DNA from: Gonatopus flavifemur
Lineage: Eukaryota; Arthropoda; Insecta; Hymenoptera; Dryinidae
Assembly: GCA_018340375.1 (NCBI GenBank)
Contig: JAFFJZ010000003.1
Location: 13,206,001 to 13,270,000 of the forward strand
DNA: 64,000 nt
Reading direction: 5' to 3'
This document shows positions 39,201-54,200 of the stretch, in pieces. The notes under the pieces are model-generated. The model saw only the letters and a list, made by a program, of their open reading frames with translations, searched no databases and was not told the origin of the DNA. Made by a program: the position numbers and the translations under genes. How positions within the stretch are numbered: the stretch's first letter is position 1; the number at the start of each line of letters is the position of its first letter.

Positions 39201-42200
39201 TCAAGCTGTTTGAATGTAAGCGTAATTAACTTGTTTTATCTTTTGGTTCATAATTTGAAATCACGCAATTACTGCAATTACTGCAATAAAATCATTCATT
39301 ATAAATTATCTTTCATATATATACTTGTGAGTTTATAACTGTAATCAAATATTTTGTATTCCACATAGTACAACAATAGTAGGATATTTTGTAGGATATT
39401 GAAGATTTACTCTGGTAGAAATTCCAATATTCAGAGTTTTTTTAGAAATCCTCAGAATATTTTCAGGGGTCTTCAAAATTATTCTGAATTTCATTCTGAT
39501 TCTCAGAAATTCTCAGAGAAATATTTCCACCAGGGAAAACATCCAACGCTAGATCAGAATACCCCGTTGAAAATGCCAGGCAAATTCGGATGAATTCTAA
39601 CAGTTCCTGGGACAAAGACCGAGCAGAACCGGGCAGACCCGGACAGGTTTCTGCCCGTACCTGCCCGATTCTGTCGGTTTTCGTCCCAGGACCTATTAGG
39701 ATCTGCTTGGCATTTTCAGCAGGGTATATTCTTTGTGGTTGCATTCTAAATATCTTTCAAGAGAAAACAACATTGAATTTTGAAATATCCTCAAGACTTA
39801 GCTAGAATTCCATCAAATGTCATTTACATGATGACTCACTCATTTCAATTGACAACTGGGCATTCTCAGAGCAACTGGAATATCCTACAAAATGAATGCA
39901 TCAATGCATACGAACAAACTTCTGTACGATGCGGAATGCAATTGGATTTTTTATGTGCGTGTATGGCGAAGGAATTGAATCAAATATATTATATTTTTAG
40001 AAACGAACCAATTAGAATTGTTAAGGCTAGCTAATGAATCTGTAATTTCTACAATTTTACCGTATACACTGAAAAGAAAACAACACTTCGATAATTGAAT
40101 AAATCGAACCATCTTTTTTTCTCAGCGTATTATGTTAATTCTACATGAAATTATTCAATTCTCAAAATACAGGAATCTTTGTTTATGTAAAAACAATGCG
40201 TTGAGTGATTTTAGGAGCGTATTATCTGCATATTCAAAAGAAAACTATCAATCATGATTAAAGTTGTGGGGTAACAAGAGTTAGATCAGTCAGTTATTCG
40301 AGAGGTAAAGCGGCAGGAACGGCAACGCATAAATTCGAAGCCGTTACTAAGCTCACTTGTTCTCTACTGACCTCTCAATGAGTTTACGCATCTCCTCAGT
40401 TGTCATGCCGTCCTTGCCGCGAGCATTAACTGAAATAGAAAAACACACGACACGATTGACACAACGGTAAACTACTACGACAACACATAAAACATGCATA
40501 TTTTGAAGCTTAAAAAAACAATGAGAAACAATCCAGATCGTTTGGTTTCGAGCGAGTTTTCCCCATTCGTGATCCTCGCTCGACATGCGACGCTTTCATT
40601 TATTCAATTTTTCTCTCTCCCAAACGAAAACACAAATGAGGTCGTGGGAAAAGAATCGGAAGATTCGAATGAGATACTTCTTTGTGATTTCTTTTCCCAC
40701 GCCACATCAACGATATCTTCTTTACTACTGACCGCCGTAGTTACGGTTGATCAGTTGATCACGGTCGCATTCGGCTTCGCTTATCTCGTTACTCTCTTTG
40801 CTGTCGTTGAAACTTGAATTGTTTTGGTCGTGATTCCTTGGAGGTGGTGGAGGGGGTTCCGGTGATCCAGACGTTGGCAGATTACGCACTGATCCTACGC
40901 TACGCCGGCCCACTGAACCTCGAGAACCATAATGATCGTATGGCGCTCCGTATTGACCGTACTGCGAACCGTACTGATCTTCTTCGGGTGCGCAATTCGC
41001 GGGGTCGTCGTATTCGGGTGAAAACACGTGGGTTCCGCTGCCACCTCCTTGGGACGGTACCCTCGAATATCGACCGTTTTGGCGTGGCTGTAATGAGAAA
41101 TTTGTTTAAGGATGAGGTTAATGTTGTTGTATCATCCCCATTCCAAATATCTGACAAAACCGGACAGATAATTTCCTGTCAGGGCAGGATTTTGACTCAG
41201 ATCTGACAGGAATTTGTAATAGGGATGAGAGGAGGATTCCGGTGAACAGCTAAAAATCAAATTTCCATACCATTGATTGAGATCCTGAGCGACTATGAGC
41301 GGATGCGTTCGTAGGATGTCCAACGGGTGGTCCCATTGTCCCCGAATGACCATTTCCTGGATGAGGGAAGGTTTGGAATTGCATGGCCTTGCTGGGATCC
41401 ATTTCTTCACGGAAACCAAGTAGATGGAAAGTAGCGTACGGGCAGATCTCATCCTCCATACCTGAAAGTCATCAATTACCCAGGGTAGACTCTGTCGTTC
41501 TAAAGCAAGTTTGTAGACCGCGATTATTCTACTCTTTTATCATTTATCTTTCCTCAAAGTTTCATGAGTTTCATCTTCACTGAGGATACATCACATGATT
41601 TCATTCTGAAGGAAACAAACTAATTAAAAGAGAACTGACATGCATATGATGAAATTTTGTATGCAATGTGTAACACGACTTTCCATTCTTGAAAATTTAA
41701 AATTAATTTCGATGTAACTGTGAGAATTGTTCATTCTTTACTTTGATTCTAGAACGGTGAAGGATTTTGCAAATGTTCTTTTGTATGTGCAACGGTGTGT
41801 TGTATGAATTGGGATGATGTACGGTATATATATATATATATATATAATATTGGAATATATGTATATATATACATAATGTTATGAGCGCAACATGCGAGAG
41901 CGTGCAACACCGACAACGATAAATAATATCGGATATTGTCCGTGTGACGAGCGAGCATTTTGATTATTCAAAGATTGATAGAAAGGGAGGACTTACGAAA
42001 ATCGACTGCATCGAGCCGACAGACAAGTTATGTCAGCTGCATTGACTCGAGTTTGCAACTTGATAAAGTGAGCATTTTGCACTTTGAGCATTACTCTTGA
42101 CCATTATTACCAACCTCTGTGTGGAAGACCTTCAATACTGCCCATCCGAGGTGGGGGAGGACATCTTCTGCCCGGTGCACAGTGATTCAGTTCTTCGTAC

Positions 42201-45200
42201 ATGTGTCTCCTTGGATCCCACGTCGAGTGACTTCTGAATGAGCCTGTTCCACCTATCGAACATACGCTACAAAGACTGTACGAACCGTTGATGCCTACCA
42301 AGCTTTGTATCTATCTCTCACTCTTCTCTGTTCTTGATGAAAATTTCAAGTGTCTCGACATCATAGACCCAATACTTGGTACGCCCAACAATGTAATACC
42401 GAAGCGCAAATGAAGAACACAAAACACAAAGAGTAAAAAGGGATTGATTTCAACTGCAAAAAATATGTGCGCTTATACGCGTACAGTTGAATAACTATTC
42501 CAGAATTTTGTTCTCCTCTCGCCGTGAGAAAAGGTATCCACTTGTACGCGTATAACGTAGATTTAAAAGCAAGGCAAAATCAAAAACGGTTGCAAAACCT
42601 AAATTTATGAGTCGGACACGCGTGTATGATGTGTATTCATGATAATATCTTGTGTATACGAATGAATCGATATCAATTTCATTTCATGGAGGGTGTTCAA
42701 CTATCGTGCCGATACAACATCTAAACAGTTCAGAACTTGGATGATTATCTATAGAGATAACAAAGGTTTGGCAATTTTGGCTTACTTATAACTGTACCTC
42801 GCTTGATGCGATCGCAGGTGTTGTAATTGGATCCAGGTACCGGGGGTAATTTACGATTCGGAGGCGCAATGTATCCCAATTCATCTCGAAGGTCTGGTCT
42901 ACGTTTGTCCAAAGTCGCTCCACCGATACCGGCTTGTTGATACACAACGTCGTCTAGAATTCAAAAGTTTAGAAAATAGTGCTTCTCTTTGAAATGATTC
43001 GATTCTGAACTTTCATTATTTACAAAGACAATTATTCATAATTCTAAGAATACTAAATACATATTCTAATCGTCGGAAGATGATTTGCGAATCAGTTTTG
43101 TTTTTTATTAACAATTAACATGTTGACTCAAAATAAAATCAGAACTCAATCTCCTGACGATTTTTCAACGGATAACTTAATCTAGGAATAATAAAGTAAT
43201 AAAAAAAACAGTTTTTATACATTGTCCCTCGTAATATTTCTCGTCGGCTGATGAGATACCTCGCAGCCTTGTTTGCTCCGGACCCCGAGTTCTTCTCGAA
43301 AGAGCGACACAAATAACGACAATTCCAACTATAATTACAACCACCGTTGCCCCAGCTGGAACAACCACGTTCACGTCGAGCCAAGTAGGTACCCAAGGGA
43401 AATATCTTCTGACATCCGTGTTATCGTAGGCAGTGTTGCGAACGGGGGGTGCGATCGTACCTGTTTTGAGAAAAACACAAGAAAATCCAATTGATAAATT
43501 CACCTTTGTCATCCCCGTGATCTTTTCCTTTGAGAACGCAGATCACGATGAAAGCGATGATTATGACTAATACAGCCGCTACCACTGGGACGACCAAATT
43601 CAAGTTAGCCATCACGATTTTCATCGGATCCTCGTCATAGCCGCCACTGTTTACATCCGGCAACTCGCGGGCCGGTGCAATGGTGCCTGGAACAAAAAAC
43701 ATGGCGACTTTTCAGATTCGATCCAGTCACCATTAGCACCAGCTACGAGATGTTACCGGCTTTCTGATCGATCTTCGGATTTTCTCTTTTACTCACCTCC
43801 AGTTACGGTCAACGTCGCAAATTCGTATTCCGCTACCGCGAAACCGGCGTTATTGTGAGCAGTTACACGTAAATGATACCAACTCGCCGGATCGAGATCC
43901 AAAACAACGAAATTTCCACCTGGTTTTACATTGTTCGACACCTGGTTCCATTCTTGTTGATGTCTAAGGAAGAGAGAAGATAAGAATTAATTAAATATTA
44001 TATAAATATTTGAATAATACGTACTTCTTCTTATGTTCCACCACAAAGTAGAGCATCGGGCAACCACCATCGGACCAAGCACTGAGATGTAAAGTGATGC
44101 TGTTGGTAGAAACTTCGATGAATCTAGCTGCTTCGGGAATGATGGGTTTTGTACCTTTTGTGCGCAAATTCAAAATATCTGATGGATCGCCAGTACCGAT
44201 TCTAAAGAAATAAATGGTTCACATTTATTAGTTCTGACATTCAAATTATTTGAATTCTTCAAATTTGAAATTACCCGTTATAGGCCGTTGCATAAATCTG
44301 ATATCTAGATCCACACCACAGATTTTCTAGAGTATATTTTTGAGCTGTAGAGCTAATTTGAACTGTTTCCCAATCACCGAATTCTGGTTTGTAATGAATC
44401 GTATAGCCGTGGATAGGTGCATTGTCATTGGGATGGGGTTCGAGTCTCATAGTCAACGAATTTGTGGTTGTGGCAGTGAGAGTGACTTTGGGTGAATGAG
44501 GTGGAGCTAAAAGAAAATTCACATGGGATTAGAATTCACTCATTTCTACATCAAATCGTATACGCGGGAGAAGAAATCTCCAAATAATCACCATGCACAA
44601 TCAACTGATGCGTGACCGTATCGTGACCGAAAGAATTCTCAACGTAACACGAATATTCTCCAGCATCCGCCCGATCAACTTCCTTGATGAATAGAGATCC
44701 TTCGGGCAATTGTCTCAATCTGTCGCTTGGTTGTAATACCGCTCCTCTCACTTTCCATGTCACTTCCGGTGCTGGTACTCCAACGGTCAAACAAGGTAGT
44801 TTCACATCTTCTTTGTAAGTGGCAGTAAATTTATCGTCGAAAGAAGCAATTTTTGCTGGAACTGTGGACATTTATTCAAAGTGATGGGTTCGATATTGCA
44901 ACGATATTATCATATATATTACAGTATATGCATGGGATATATTAAATACCTCGTACGCTTGGACTGAGAGTTACTATTTTAGACGCTTCTCCTTCGCCTA
45001 TATTCGTACTAGCGGTCACCCAGAAATCGTATCTTCGTTTCTGATCTAAGCCTGATGCCTCGTGAGTCAATTGATTCGGTAAAACTTTCTGGTTAGTAGG
45101 TTCTTCCGCGTTATCAGCTTTCGTGTAGACCGTGTATTGAGAAATAACGCCGTTCGGTTGACTTGGAGGACGCCACGAGATAAGAATTGATTCAGCTGAC

Positions 45201-48200
45201 ATAACGAGAGCTTTGATCGCAACTGGCGCTTCGGGGGCTGTGAGAAAAAAAGTATGAGTATTCAAAACAATTTTTGTCTACTCTTACGTACCATCTTGTT
45301 CGGTTTGGCAATGAATCGGAGCAGACTTCACACCATCTCCGCCAGAGGTGAACGCCAACACTTGCATACTATAGTTCGTATATTTCTTCAAACCGTGTAA
45401 GATAGTTTCGCTGGAAGAAGTGATTTTGGTATCCTTGGAGTTTTCATCGTACCACGTCTCCGATGGACCATAGATAACCTGATATAAAAAATGTCATACA
45501 TCAATGGATCGGTACAAGAAATAAATTCCTCTTCCACTCACTTTATATCCAGTGATAACACCATTGGCAGCGCTGAGAGGAGGTGACATCCAGGATACTC
45601 TAATCGTCTGAGAAGTCAAAGTGGTGCATGTGGTATCGTGTGGTGGTTGTTCCGGTACGCCTTCCGCGGTATGCTGTCTTCGTTCCTCGCTCATAGGTCC
45701 AGATCCAACTTTATTGAAGGCTTGAACGACAACACTGTACTGCGTATAAGTTTTGAGATTCATAATCTGTAGATGATGTTCCTTGCCGTCTTCTTTTGAA
45801 AATTCAACAGTCTCAAACATGTATGGTTTTTCGGAAGAAGATAATCTGTATCCAACGTAGTAACCAAGAATCTCGCCATTCCAGTCTTCGCGAGGAGGTG
45901 GTTTCCATGTGACCTATGGAAATGGAAAGATTGAAAATCAAATTCCAAAAGAGAGGTAATAAATCATTTCAAAAACCTTACCTTGAGAGTATGTTGATCT
46001 AATGCTTCAACTTTAACCGAAGTGGGTGGACCAGTGGGAGCTTCTTCCGCGGTAATGATAGTCACGGTATCGGATGGATCGGATGTACCAATTTCGTTTT
46101 CCGCTACGATACGTAAGTGATAGGTGGTTGCAGGTCTCAAATTAAACACTCCAGCTACATTTTGTTGCGATGCCGGCACTAATACTCGATCGATATCTGT
46201 TTCCCAAGATCCTTTACTCATTTTGTATTCAATGACGTATCGTTTGATAGGACTATTTCCGTCGTAAGGTGCTGCCCATGACAATTGAACCGATCTGCCT
46301 GATTTATCCAATACTTTGAGACCATAAGGTACTTCGGGGACCTCTTGAACAATCATATTGATGCTAGTATCGTCGCTGCCAAAAGCATTCGTAGCTACGC
46401 AAGTGAACAAAGCCGAATCACTTCTCTCGGTTCTCTTGATGCTTAAATCTGATAATACACCATTTGCCAAAATTTCTTCTCTAATCGTGTAACGAGAATC
46501 ACTCTTCGGGTCCAATCTCTTGTTGTTCATGTTCCACAGAATACCAATTGGTTTTTCACCCTGGGCTTCGCATTGCAGTACCGCAGGTTCACCACGTCGT
46601 GCCGTTTGATTTCGTAATTTTATTTCAAAATGCGGTGGTGCTGAGGGAAATAGATTACGATCAGATCGACTTATTCACATAACGTAAGAATTGAAATCTT
46701 ACCTTGTACGGAGATAAGAATGACAGCAGATAATCCTGATCCAATACCATTCACAGCTTCGCAAAGATAGTAACCTTCGTTAGTCTTCTGAATATTGTTG
46801 ATAGACAAAGTGCCATCTTCTACACTGATATCTGGATTGCTGAGTTTCAGATCGGTATAATCTCCAGGGGAATCACCTACAAAAATTCACGATGAAAAAA
46901 ATGTTTCTTAAAGAGGTGTTTTTCTATGATACACAATGTTGATACACTCACCAGCCGCTCTCTTCCATGTGACTTGTGGTTTTGGAAAACCATCGGCTTT
47001 GCATTCGACACGTGCGTCTGAACCTTGAGCAAAGGCTTTATCCGTGGGTTCCAAAATCCAACGAGGTGGCACTGTTACAGAATAAAATCGATTAGCTTGT
47101 GGGTTCTATTTTTCCAAAATGCTTAAAATCAGTAAAACCGGAAGCAAGTTGTTTCTCTGCTGTGAATTCTCAACTTAAAAAGTGATTCATTTAGAATCGA
47201 AGATGAAACACACATTTTCTAAAATTCGAATGGCAATTCTTTGAATTCAGAGCAGTATATTTTGTCGCGTGCGATCACAAAATTCAACTCGCTTCCGCTA
47301 CTGTAGCTCGACATTGCAAATTCTGATCATGCGGGTAGCGGATTTGGAACAAATGATTGTGCAGGTTATTCTACAGCATGAACGAAAGTGAGGATAAGAG
47401 AATAGATAGAGTAGGGATCATGAATGAATCATGAATAACGCTATTGATAGATCTATTGATAAGCAAATACGTTCATGCTACTATCGATGAACTATTTCTT
47501 CTTTTCATTCTAGCACGGTCCATCATGCTGCACCGCGTTGAATCAAATGAAAATTATGATTATGTGCGAATGGAAAGGCATGCGTGTTACATAATTAAGA
47601 CTACATTCTACAAATTCATGCACGAAATGAACGAGGCGAGACGTGTGGTGAGAGGTGGGGTGAGTTGGTAGGTGTGAAGGGTTTGGTTTAGATAACGTGA
47701 GGATCAATGGATGGTCGGATGGTCGTCCGGAGATATATGAAGAAGCTCTCGTATATGGCGCGACGACGGGGTACGGCTAGATCAATTGAAACCGCACGTT
47801 ACGATGAACAACTCGAAACTATCGCGAGAAAAAAAGCTGAGCAGTCATATACCTTGATCTAAGTTCTCCTTGCTTCACGATACTAACTTCAATGATTGGG
47901 AAAAAACGGAGGAATAACAAACGATACGTGATTCCTCAATCGTTCACCTAAAGTTTTAGTGAGCTGAATTGTGAAATTACGGTAAGAGACATGATGAAGG
48001 CTCGAGATGGACGGACTAGAGTGGGATATGTAAAAACATAGATAGCGAGGAATAACAAAATTATGAAGACAGAAATAGAGAAAGAAATAGTGCCAGAGAA
48101 GGTTTCTCCCCGGTGACGTAAGCAACTCACTTTGAGTTCAAATATATATAGATAATAATCAAATTTGCTGCATCAACGAAACACTTGGGTCAGCTTCAGC

Positions 48201-51200
48201 AATTATCACGAAAGTCGGATGCATCAAAAAAGCCTGCGAAACAGAACTTCATAACACGCGTTCAAGACCGACACGATTCTTCGGTCTTTGCGATCAATTG
48301 TCATATGATATTTCTTTGAGATAGCGTTCCCTTAGCCCTAACCATGAACTCGTAAGGTGGCCTCGTGGATCGCCTTTCCCGACGGATTACTAGCAATACA
48401 AGCGTAACGTCCACTGTGCTCCGGCTTAACCGTCTCGATCATAAGTACACTCGTTCGAGGTCCGAGTTTTCCGACGCTGTATCCCATGAATTGCGATAAC
48501 GGTCGGCCTTCGTGGGTCCAGTTAAATTTAATCGGTGTGTCGCCGACCAGTACCATGCACGTTAATTGAGCTGCTTGCCCATCATAGATTGGAAGATCCC
48601 CAAAATCGAAAGGACTGATCCGTGGAAGGACTGGAATGCAACCATATAGCGTCAAAGTTCGTCGCCACATCAAAGTGCGAACACGTTTTCAGCTCAGCAA
48701 TGTCTGTTTCATTCATTCCCAATGAGGTTGCCCTCGTTCTTGTTGAGTTGTCTCTCATTTTCTGTCAAAGTTTATCCTTCTTTTCAAGTATTTCAAATTG
48801 TGTGCCGCGGGGAGACGGATGTGTTTTGAGGATAAGGAAGAAGAGAAGAATACGTTTGAGGTGGTAGAATCGGAGAGAACATGGATCACAGCTCGTCCCG
48901 AGCTACCTTAACTCAAATTACCTTCGTATTACGGTAGTCGAGGGAGAGAGACGTGTGTAATTCCGGACCAAAAACTATGCTTCGAGTAACCTACCTACAC
49001 ATTTATTCGCCTCGACTTGAACGATACAAACAGATATATAAGTATAATGCTAACGTCAAGTTATACTTGGATAAATGTGTACGAGTATAATATGTATGTC
49101 TTTTGAATATAAGGTACGTTTATGTGGGAAAACAAAGAGAAAAACAGAGGATAGCCGAACGATGCAGATCTCCAGATAAAATATTATTCATATATAAACG
49201 TAGATATATATATATATAGATATTTACTATATTACAACAGTTAGAGCAGACAGACTGGAAACGAAAAATTGATATATGAAATATACGGATGCAGCAGCAC
49301 TGGTGTATTTGTGTTTCGACGATTTAACTACTTTGATAATATCAACTACACCCGTCAAAGATACGTGTAACTGACGAATTGTAAAGAATATCAACAAAAG
49401 GAAAGAAAAATGGAAAAATTGAAGGTAAAGTTGAGACACAATTAATAGAAATAATTGCTTCCGGCTCACAATCAACTTTATCAATACGCATACACGCTCC
49501 TCTGTCGTCGACTACGCGTACGCCTGACACACGATCATGCTGCCGGTTTCTCATTTTTTGGTTCTTTTGCTGACACGTTGGCTGTTGTTTTCTGTACCGT
49601 TCACTTTAAGATGGGCACTATGCCTAGCACGGCCCGCCGGATTGTCTGCGACGCAAGCGTATTCCCCGGCGTGTTCACCCCTGACGGCGGGAATCGTCAG
49701 GGCCGAGACTCTATCTCCCAACGCGGTGATACGGACTCCGTCATCGCCTACTTCTAAATGACGGCCCTCGAACAACCACTTTAGCGAAATCGGTGTGTCG
49801 CCCTTCACGACTGCGCAATGGACGATAATCAGATCGCCGGAATTGGTCTCGTCGAATGAAAATGGCTGTAGATGCGGGGCCACTGACGGGAGAGACACAA
49901 AACAAAAAAAAAAAGGTGGATCCATGTTCTTGGAATTTTTGCGCAAATTACTTGTTGTTCGCCTAATCGAAGGTACAGAGTCTGCGAAAAGATTGAGGAA
50001 TCGATGTGGGAAATCTGAGAAACTACAGGATCGTTGGATATCTACTTTGACGGGAAATGGGAAATATATATCCAAAAATATAATTTAGGGCATAACAAAA
50101 CGAAGTTTCAGCATCAAATTTGTCTGCAATGTATTCTGCACCATTGACGATTAGATCGGCTGAGAGCTCGTGCCTTCCGGCAAGGTTTTCCGCGATACAA
50201 GTGTAAGTTCCAGCGTGTGCGGCCTGCACCGATCCTATGCTCAGTATGGCACCCCGTCCGCCGAGATCCACGATAGAAATCCCAGAATGCGGTGAGATAG
50301 CGTGACCGTTTAAGGTCCAACGAAGCTTCAGAGGCTGATCACCTTCTATCACTGCGCATGGTACCGTAACTACTTGACCCGAGTTAAGCGGTTCTTCGCC
50401 GAAAGAGAATGGCAACAATTTTGGAATGACTGGAAAGAAAAAAGCAGAATGGAAAGGAAAAGATCTCGACGCTTCATGATTTGTCGTGAAAAAAGACAAT
50501 CAGATACACTAACTGCAGACAGATGGAACGGGAAGAGAATGAAAGGAAGTGAGATTGAAAATCATCTATGTTGCGAATCAGGCACGACACATGGTAAATT
50601 CAATTGTCGAATGTACCGTTGACGTTCAACTTGGCCGAGTGTGATGTAGATCCAGCTGCGTTTGAGGCAACACAAGTGTATTCTCCGGCGTGTCTTGCGG
50701 CTACAGATTCGATGGTCAACTGCTTGACGCGTTTTCCAGAATCGGATACAAGTACGTCCATACTGTCGGATCTTATAGGATGACCATCGAAGGTCCACAT
50801 TATTTCCAAAGGAGCGTCACCTTTGGTCACAACACACTGAACAGATACCAAATCTCCAGCGTTAACGGTCTCTTCTCCAAAAGAAATAGGCGCGATCTGT
50901 GGTGCGACTGTGATACGAATTTCGTACGAATTAAATTTCAATACATTCTACTTCCACGCATGCACCATTCTCTAACATCTCTAGTATTAATTCATACAAT
51001 ATCCATCATTTCCTGATTAGTTTCTGCAATTTCGAGACATCATCTATCCGTTCGTGTACCCGCCTGAGCATTCGAAAGAGTTGGAAAATGGATGGAACGT
51101 GGGATGGAAATTGTTTCTTGGATGAAAAATACAAACGATAATTCAAAACAGAGGGATGCCATTGAAATGCCATTGATGAACTTCTAAGGCATTGTATGTT

Positions 51201-54200
51201 ATGAGTACCGTTGACGGATAATATCGCAGACCGGCTAACAGATCCAACGAGGTTGCTCGCGACGCAGCTGTACTCGCCCGCGTGATGCGCATTTACGGAA
51301 TCAATGGTCAAAACTGAAGTCTTTTTCCCATGATTCATAATCATCATGTCGGGATGATTACTTTGCGTTATTGGTTCACCGTTTAAATTCCACTGGATCT
51401 CGATTGGGGAATCACCTTTCAGAATGCTACACATGGCAGACACTTGTTCGCCCCAATTTGCTGGTTCGTCTCCCATCGAAAACGGCGCGATTTGAGGGGC
51501 AACTGAAACCCACAAACAATCCTAAACGGTTGGTATCGTCGTATCGTACTCGATGCATTTCACACCTTCGAACGATCAAACGGAGAGTAGGAAATGTTCA
51601 ACAACGAAGATAGAACAAAGATTAGATGTTGAAATGATTAGGAGGAGAATGTGGGAGATTATGATGCTTTCTATCACGTTGCACATTCAACACGCGCGAA
51701 ACATTCATGCGAATTGAGTATACCATTCACGGCGAGAGTGGCCGAGTAACTGGTAGCTCCAGCTACGTTTGAAGCAGTACAAGTGTATTCTCCGGCATGT
51801 CTAGCGCTGACCGCCTCGATAGTCAACAGACTAACACGTTTTCCGGTACTCGAAATGGATACGCCTTCTATATTATCATCAACTATGGGTTCTCCGTTCA
51901 AAGCCCAAGACACATCTATCGGTAAATCGCCTTTACCGATCGTGCATACCGCTGAAACCGCCTCTCCCCAATTAGCCGGTTCGTCACCGATCGAAAATGG
52001 TGCTATCTGAGGTGCGACTGGAAGGAAAACTTGTCTGTTCTCGATTTCGGCCTTTTAGGAAATACATTGATATGAATTAGAGAAATATGTATGAAGAATA
52101 TAGACCACCGGGTGCAAGGGATTCAGGGAGGAACGCATGATTTTCATTTTCTTTACTTTTCTCTACTATAAAAACGAGCGACATCCAAGTTCCACGCGTG
52201 CAGATTACCGTTCACAGCCAGCACCGCCGTATGACTAGCCGCGCCAGCTCTATTCGACACGGTACAAGTGTATTCTCCCGCGTGTCTAGCAGCAACGGCG
52301 TCTATTGCCAACACGCTCAGACGTTTGCCCTTAGTGATGGTATATTGATCCATTTGGTCGGGAGTTATGGGCACACCGTTAAAAGCCCAAATAATATCCA
52401 TAGGAGAATCTCCTTTCTGGATTGAACAGGTGGCTGAAGCTGATTCTCCTGAATTAACCGGCTCATCGCCAAAAGAAAATGCGAGAATCTGTGGGGCAAC
52501 TGAAAATAATCACACATTTTATCGTTTTGTCTCATTCACGGTGATCCACGTTCCTCGAAGTACTTTCCGGTAGAAGACAGTCGAGATTATGTTCTTCAGA
52601 TGTATTTTGTTCACAAAAAAGAGGAATGGATTAAACACAAGTAAGGGAAAAGAGAGTGCATAAGATCGCATGTAACAAAATGTTAGCGTTAATATTGACA
52701 CTGAAGTGCTGGAGTATGTTATACGTGATTTTTAGATTTTCTTCGTGCAATCAACCGTGCAGCCGAAGAATATTGTACCATTGACGGCAAGAACAGTTGA
52801 ATGACTGGCGTTGCCCGCTCTGTTCGTTGCCACGCATGTATACTCTCCCGCGTGCCTTGCCGCGACAGATTCAATGCTCAAAGCGCTCATGTGCTTATTA
52901 ATCTTGGTTATCGTGATATCTGTTTCTTCCGATCCTATAACTCTTCCATTAAACTTCCAAGTAATCTCAACCGGAGAATCCCCTTTAACGATAGAACAGG
53001 TAGCTGACACCATGTCACCCCAATTCGCTGGACCATCGCTGATCGAAAAAGGCCCAATGTGCGGTACCACTAGAATAATAACAGATCTATTGCAAATATC
53101 GGTTTCAATTGGAATATCCAACCCGAAAACTCCACCTTCTGGACCAGGTTTGGTACTATGGGTCAAAGGAGGGTATTAATGTATTTGTGAATGTCTCTTG
53201 CGTGCGATACATTTCAGGAAAGAATTATTGTACCGTTCACTGCCAAAGATGCGGAAAAACTTGTTCCACCTGCCGCATTACTCGCTGTACAAGCGTATTC
53301 TCCAGCATGTCCCGCCGTAACAGCATCGATAGTTAGCACACTTACGCGTTTACCTGTACTAACTATTGTTATATCACCGTAATTTGAAGATATCGGTTCA
53401 CCGTTGAGAGCCCACTCAATGTTAACCGGATGATCACCTTTTAATACGGTACACGTAGCGGTAACGGTATCACCCCAATTCGCTGGTTTCTCGCTGATCA
53501 CGAATGGGGCGATTTCTGGAGCAACTAAGATGTAAACGTATAATTCAGGAAATGGATCACAATTTTGAAACACTTTCATTTGAATCCTTCTTATTAATTC
53601 TAATGGAATTCAATTCCCGAAGAGATGGAATTGTTTTTCGTTCAATCAAATCACTCTCCACTGTGTATACATTGTTGAAACTTTATGGAATGCAAAGAGT
53701 GCTCGAAAACATTCTATAGAAGCGAATTATAAGTCAATTATTGCGTGATTTAATAATCAATGAAATTAATTTCCAATAAACAAAAGTGTTTATATTTAAG
53801 ATATCGATACGCTAAGATAAAGGCAGCTAAATTTTGATTCACGCTAGTTAGACTCTAGTTGGGGTAAATGAAAGTTCAGCTGTCTGAAATATGAATAAAA
53901 TAGTTTATTCGGTGGGAATGAAAAATTGAATTGTAACAAAAAAATTAGCACTGTATTTACTGTTGCACGTTTACTTTTATTCATCCTGGAATTCGATGTA
54001 TCAGTTTCGATCATGTTGTTGGATGTCTGTATAATGTTCTGAGAGTTTTTCCAAATTGTTATCTATAGAAACCAAAGAGTTGAAGAAAATCTAGCGTAAA
54101 CACTAAACAAATGATGATACGTGAGGAAGGATGTGGGATACCCATCGTTCAATTCTGATGCATGAATCATTCATTTTAATCCTCAAAAACATGCACCAAC

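Larger units (their letters stand above)
36280..40371 (-). other. Last Dscam1 intron (4.1 kb), repeat-rich
   Basis: No exon-like frame between the TTEEMRKLIER exon and the terminal exon. It contains foldback elements at 39561-39725, 39410-39535 and about 36988-37128, and fragments related to the first near 37920 and 38040-38240. Confidence 0.75.

Noticed and set aside
48631..49597. Possible additional Ig7 exon between variants 17 and 18
   Set aside because: No Ig motif in the frames of the spacer; only microsatellite and purine-rich text.
49455..49761. Plus-strand open frames over the Ig7 array
   Set aside because: They are antisense shadows of real Ig7 exons on the minus strand.
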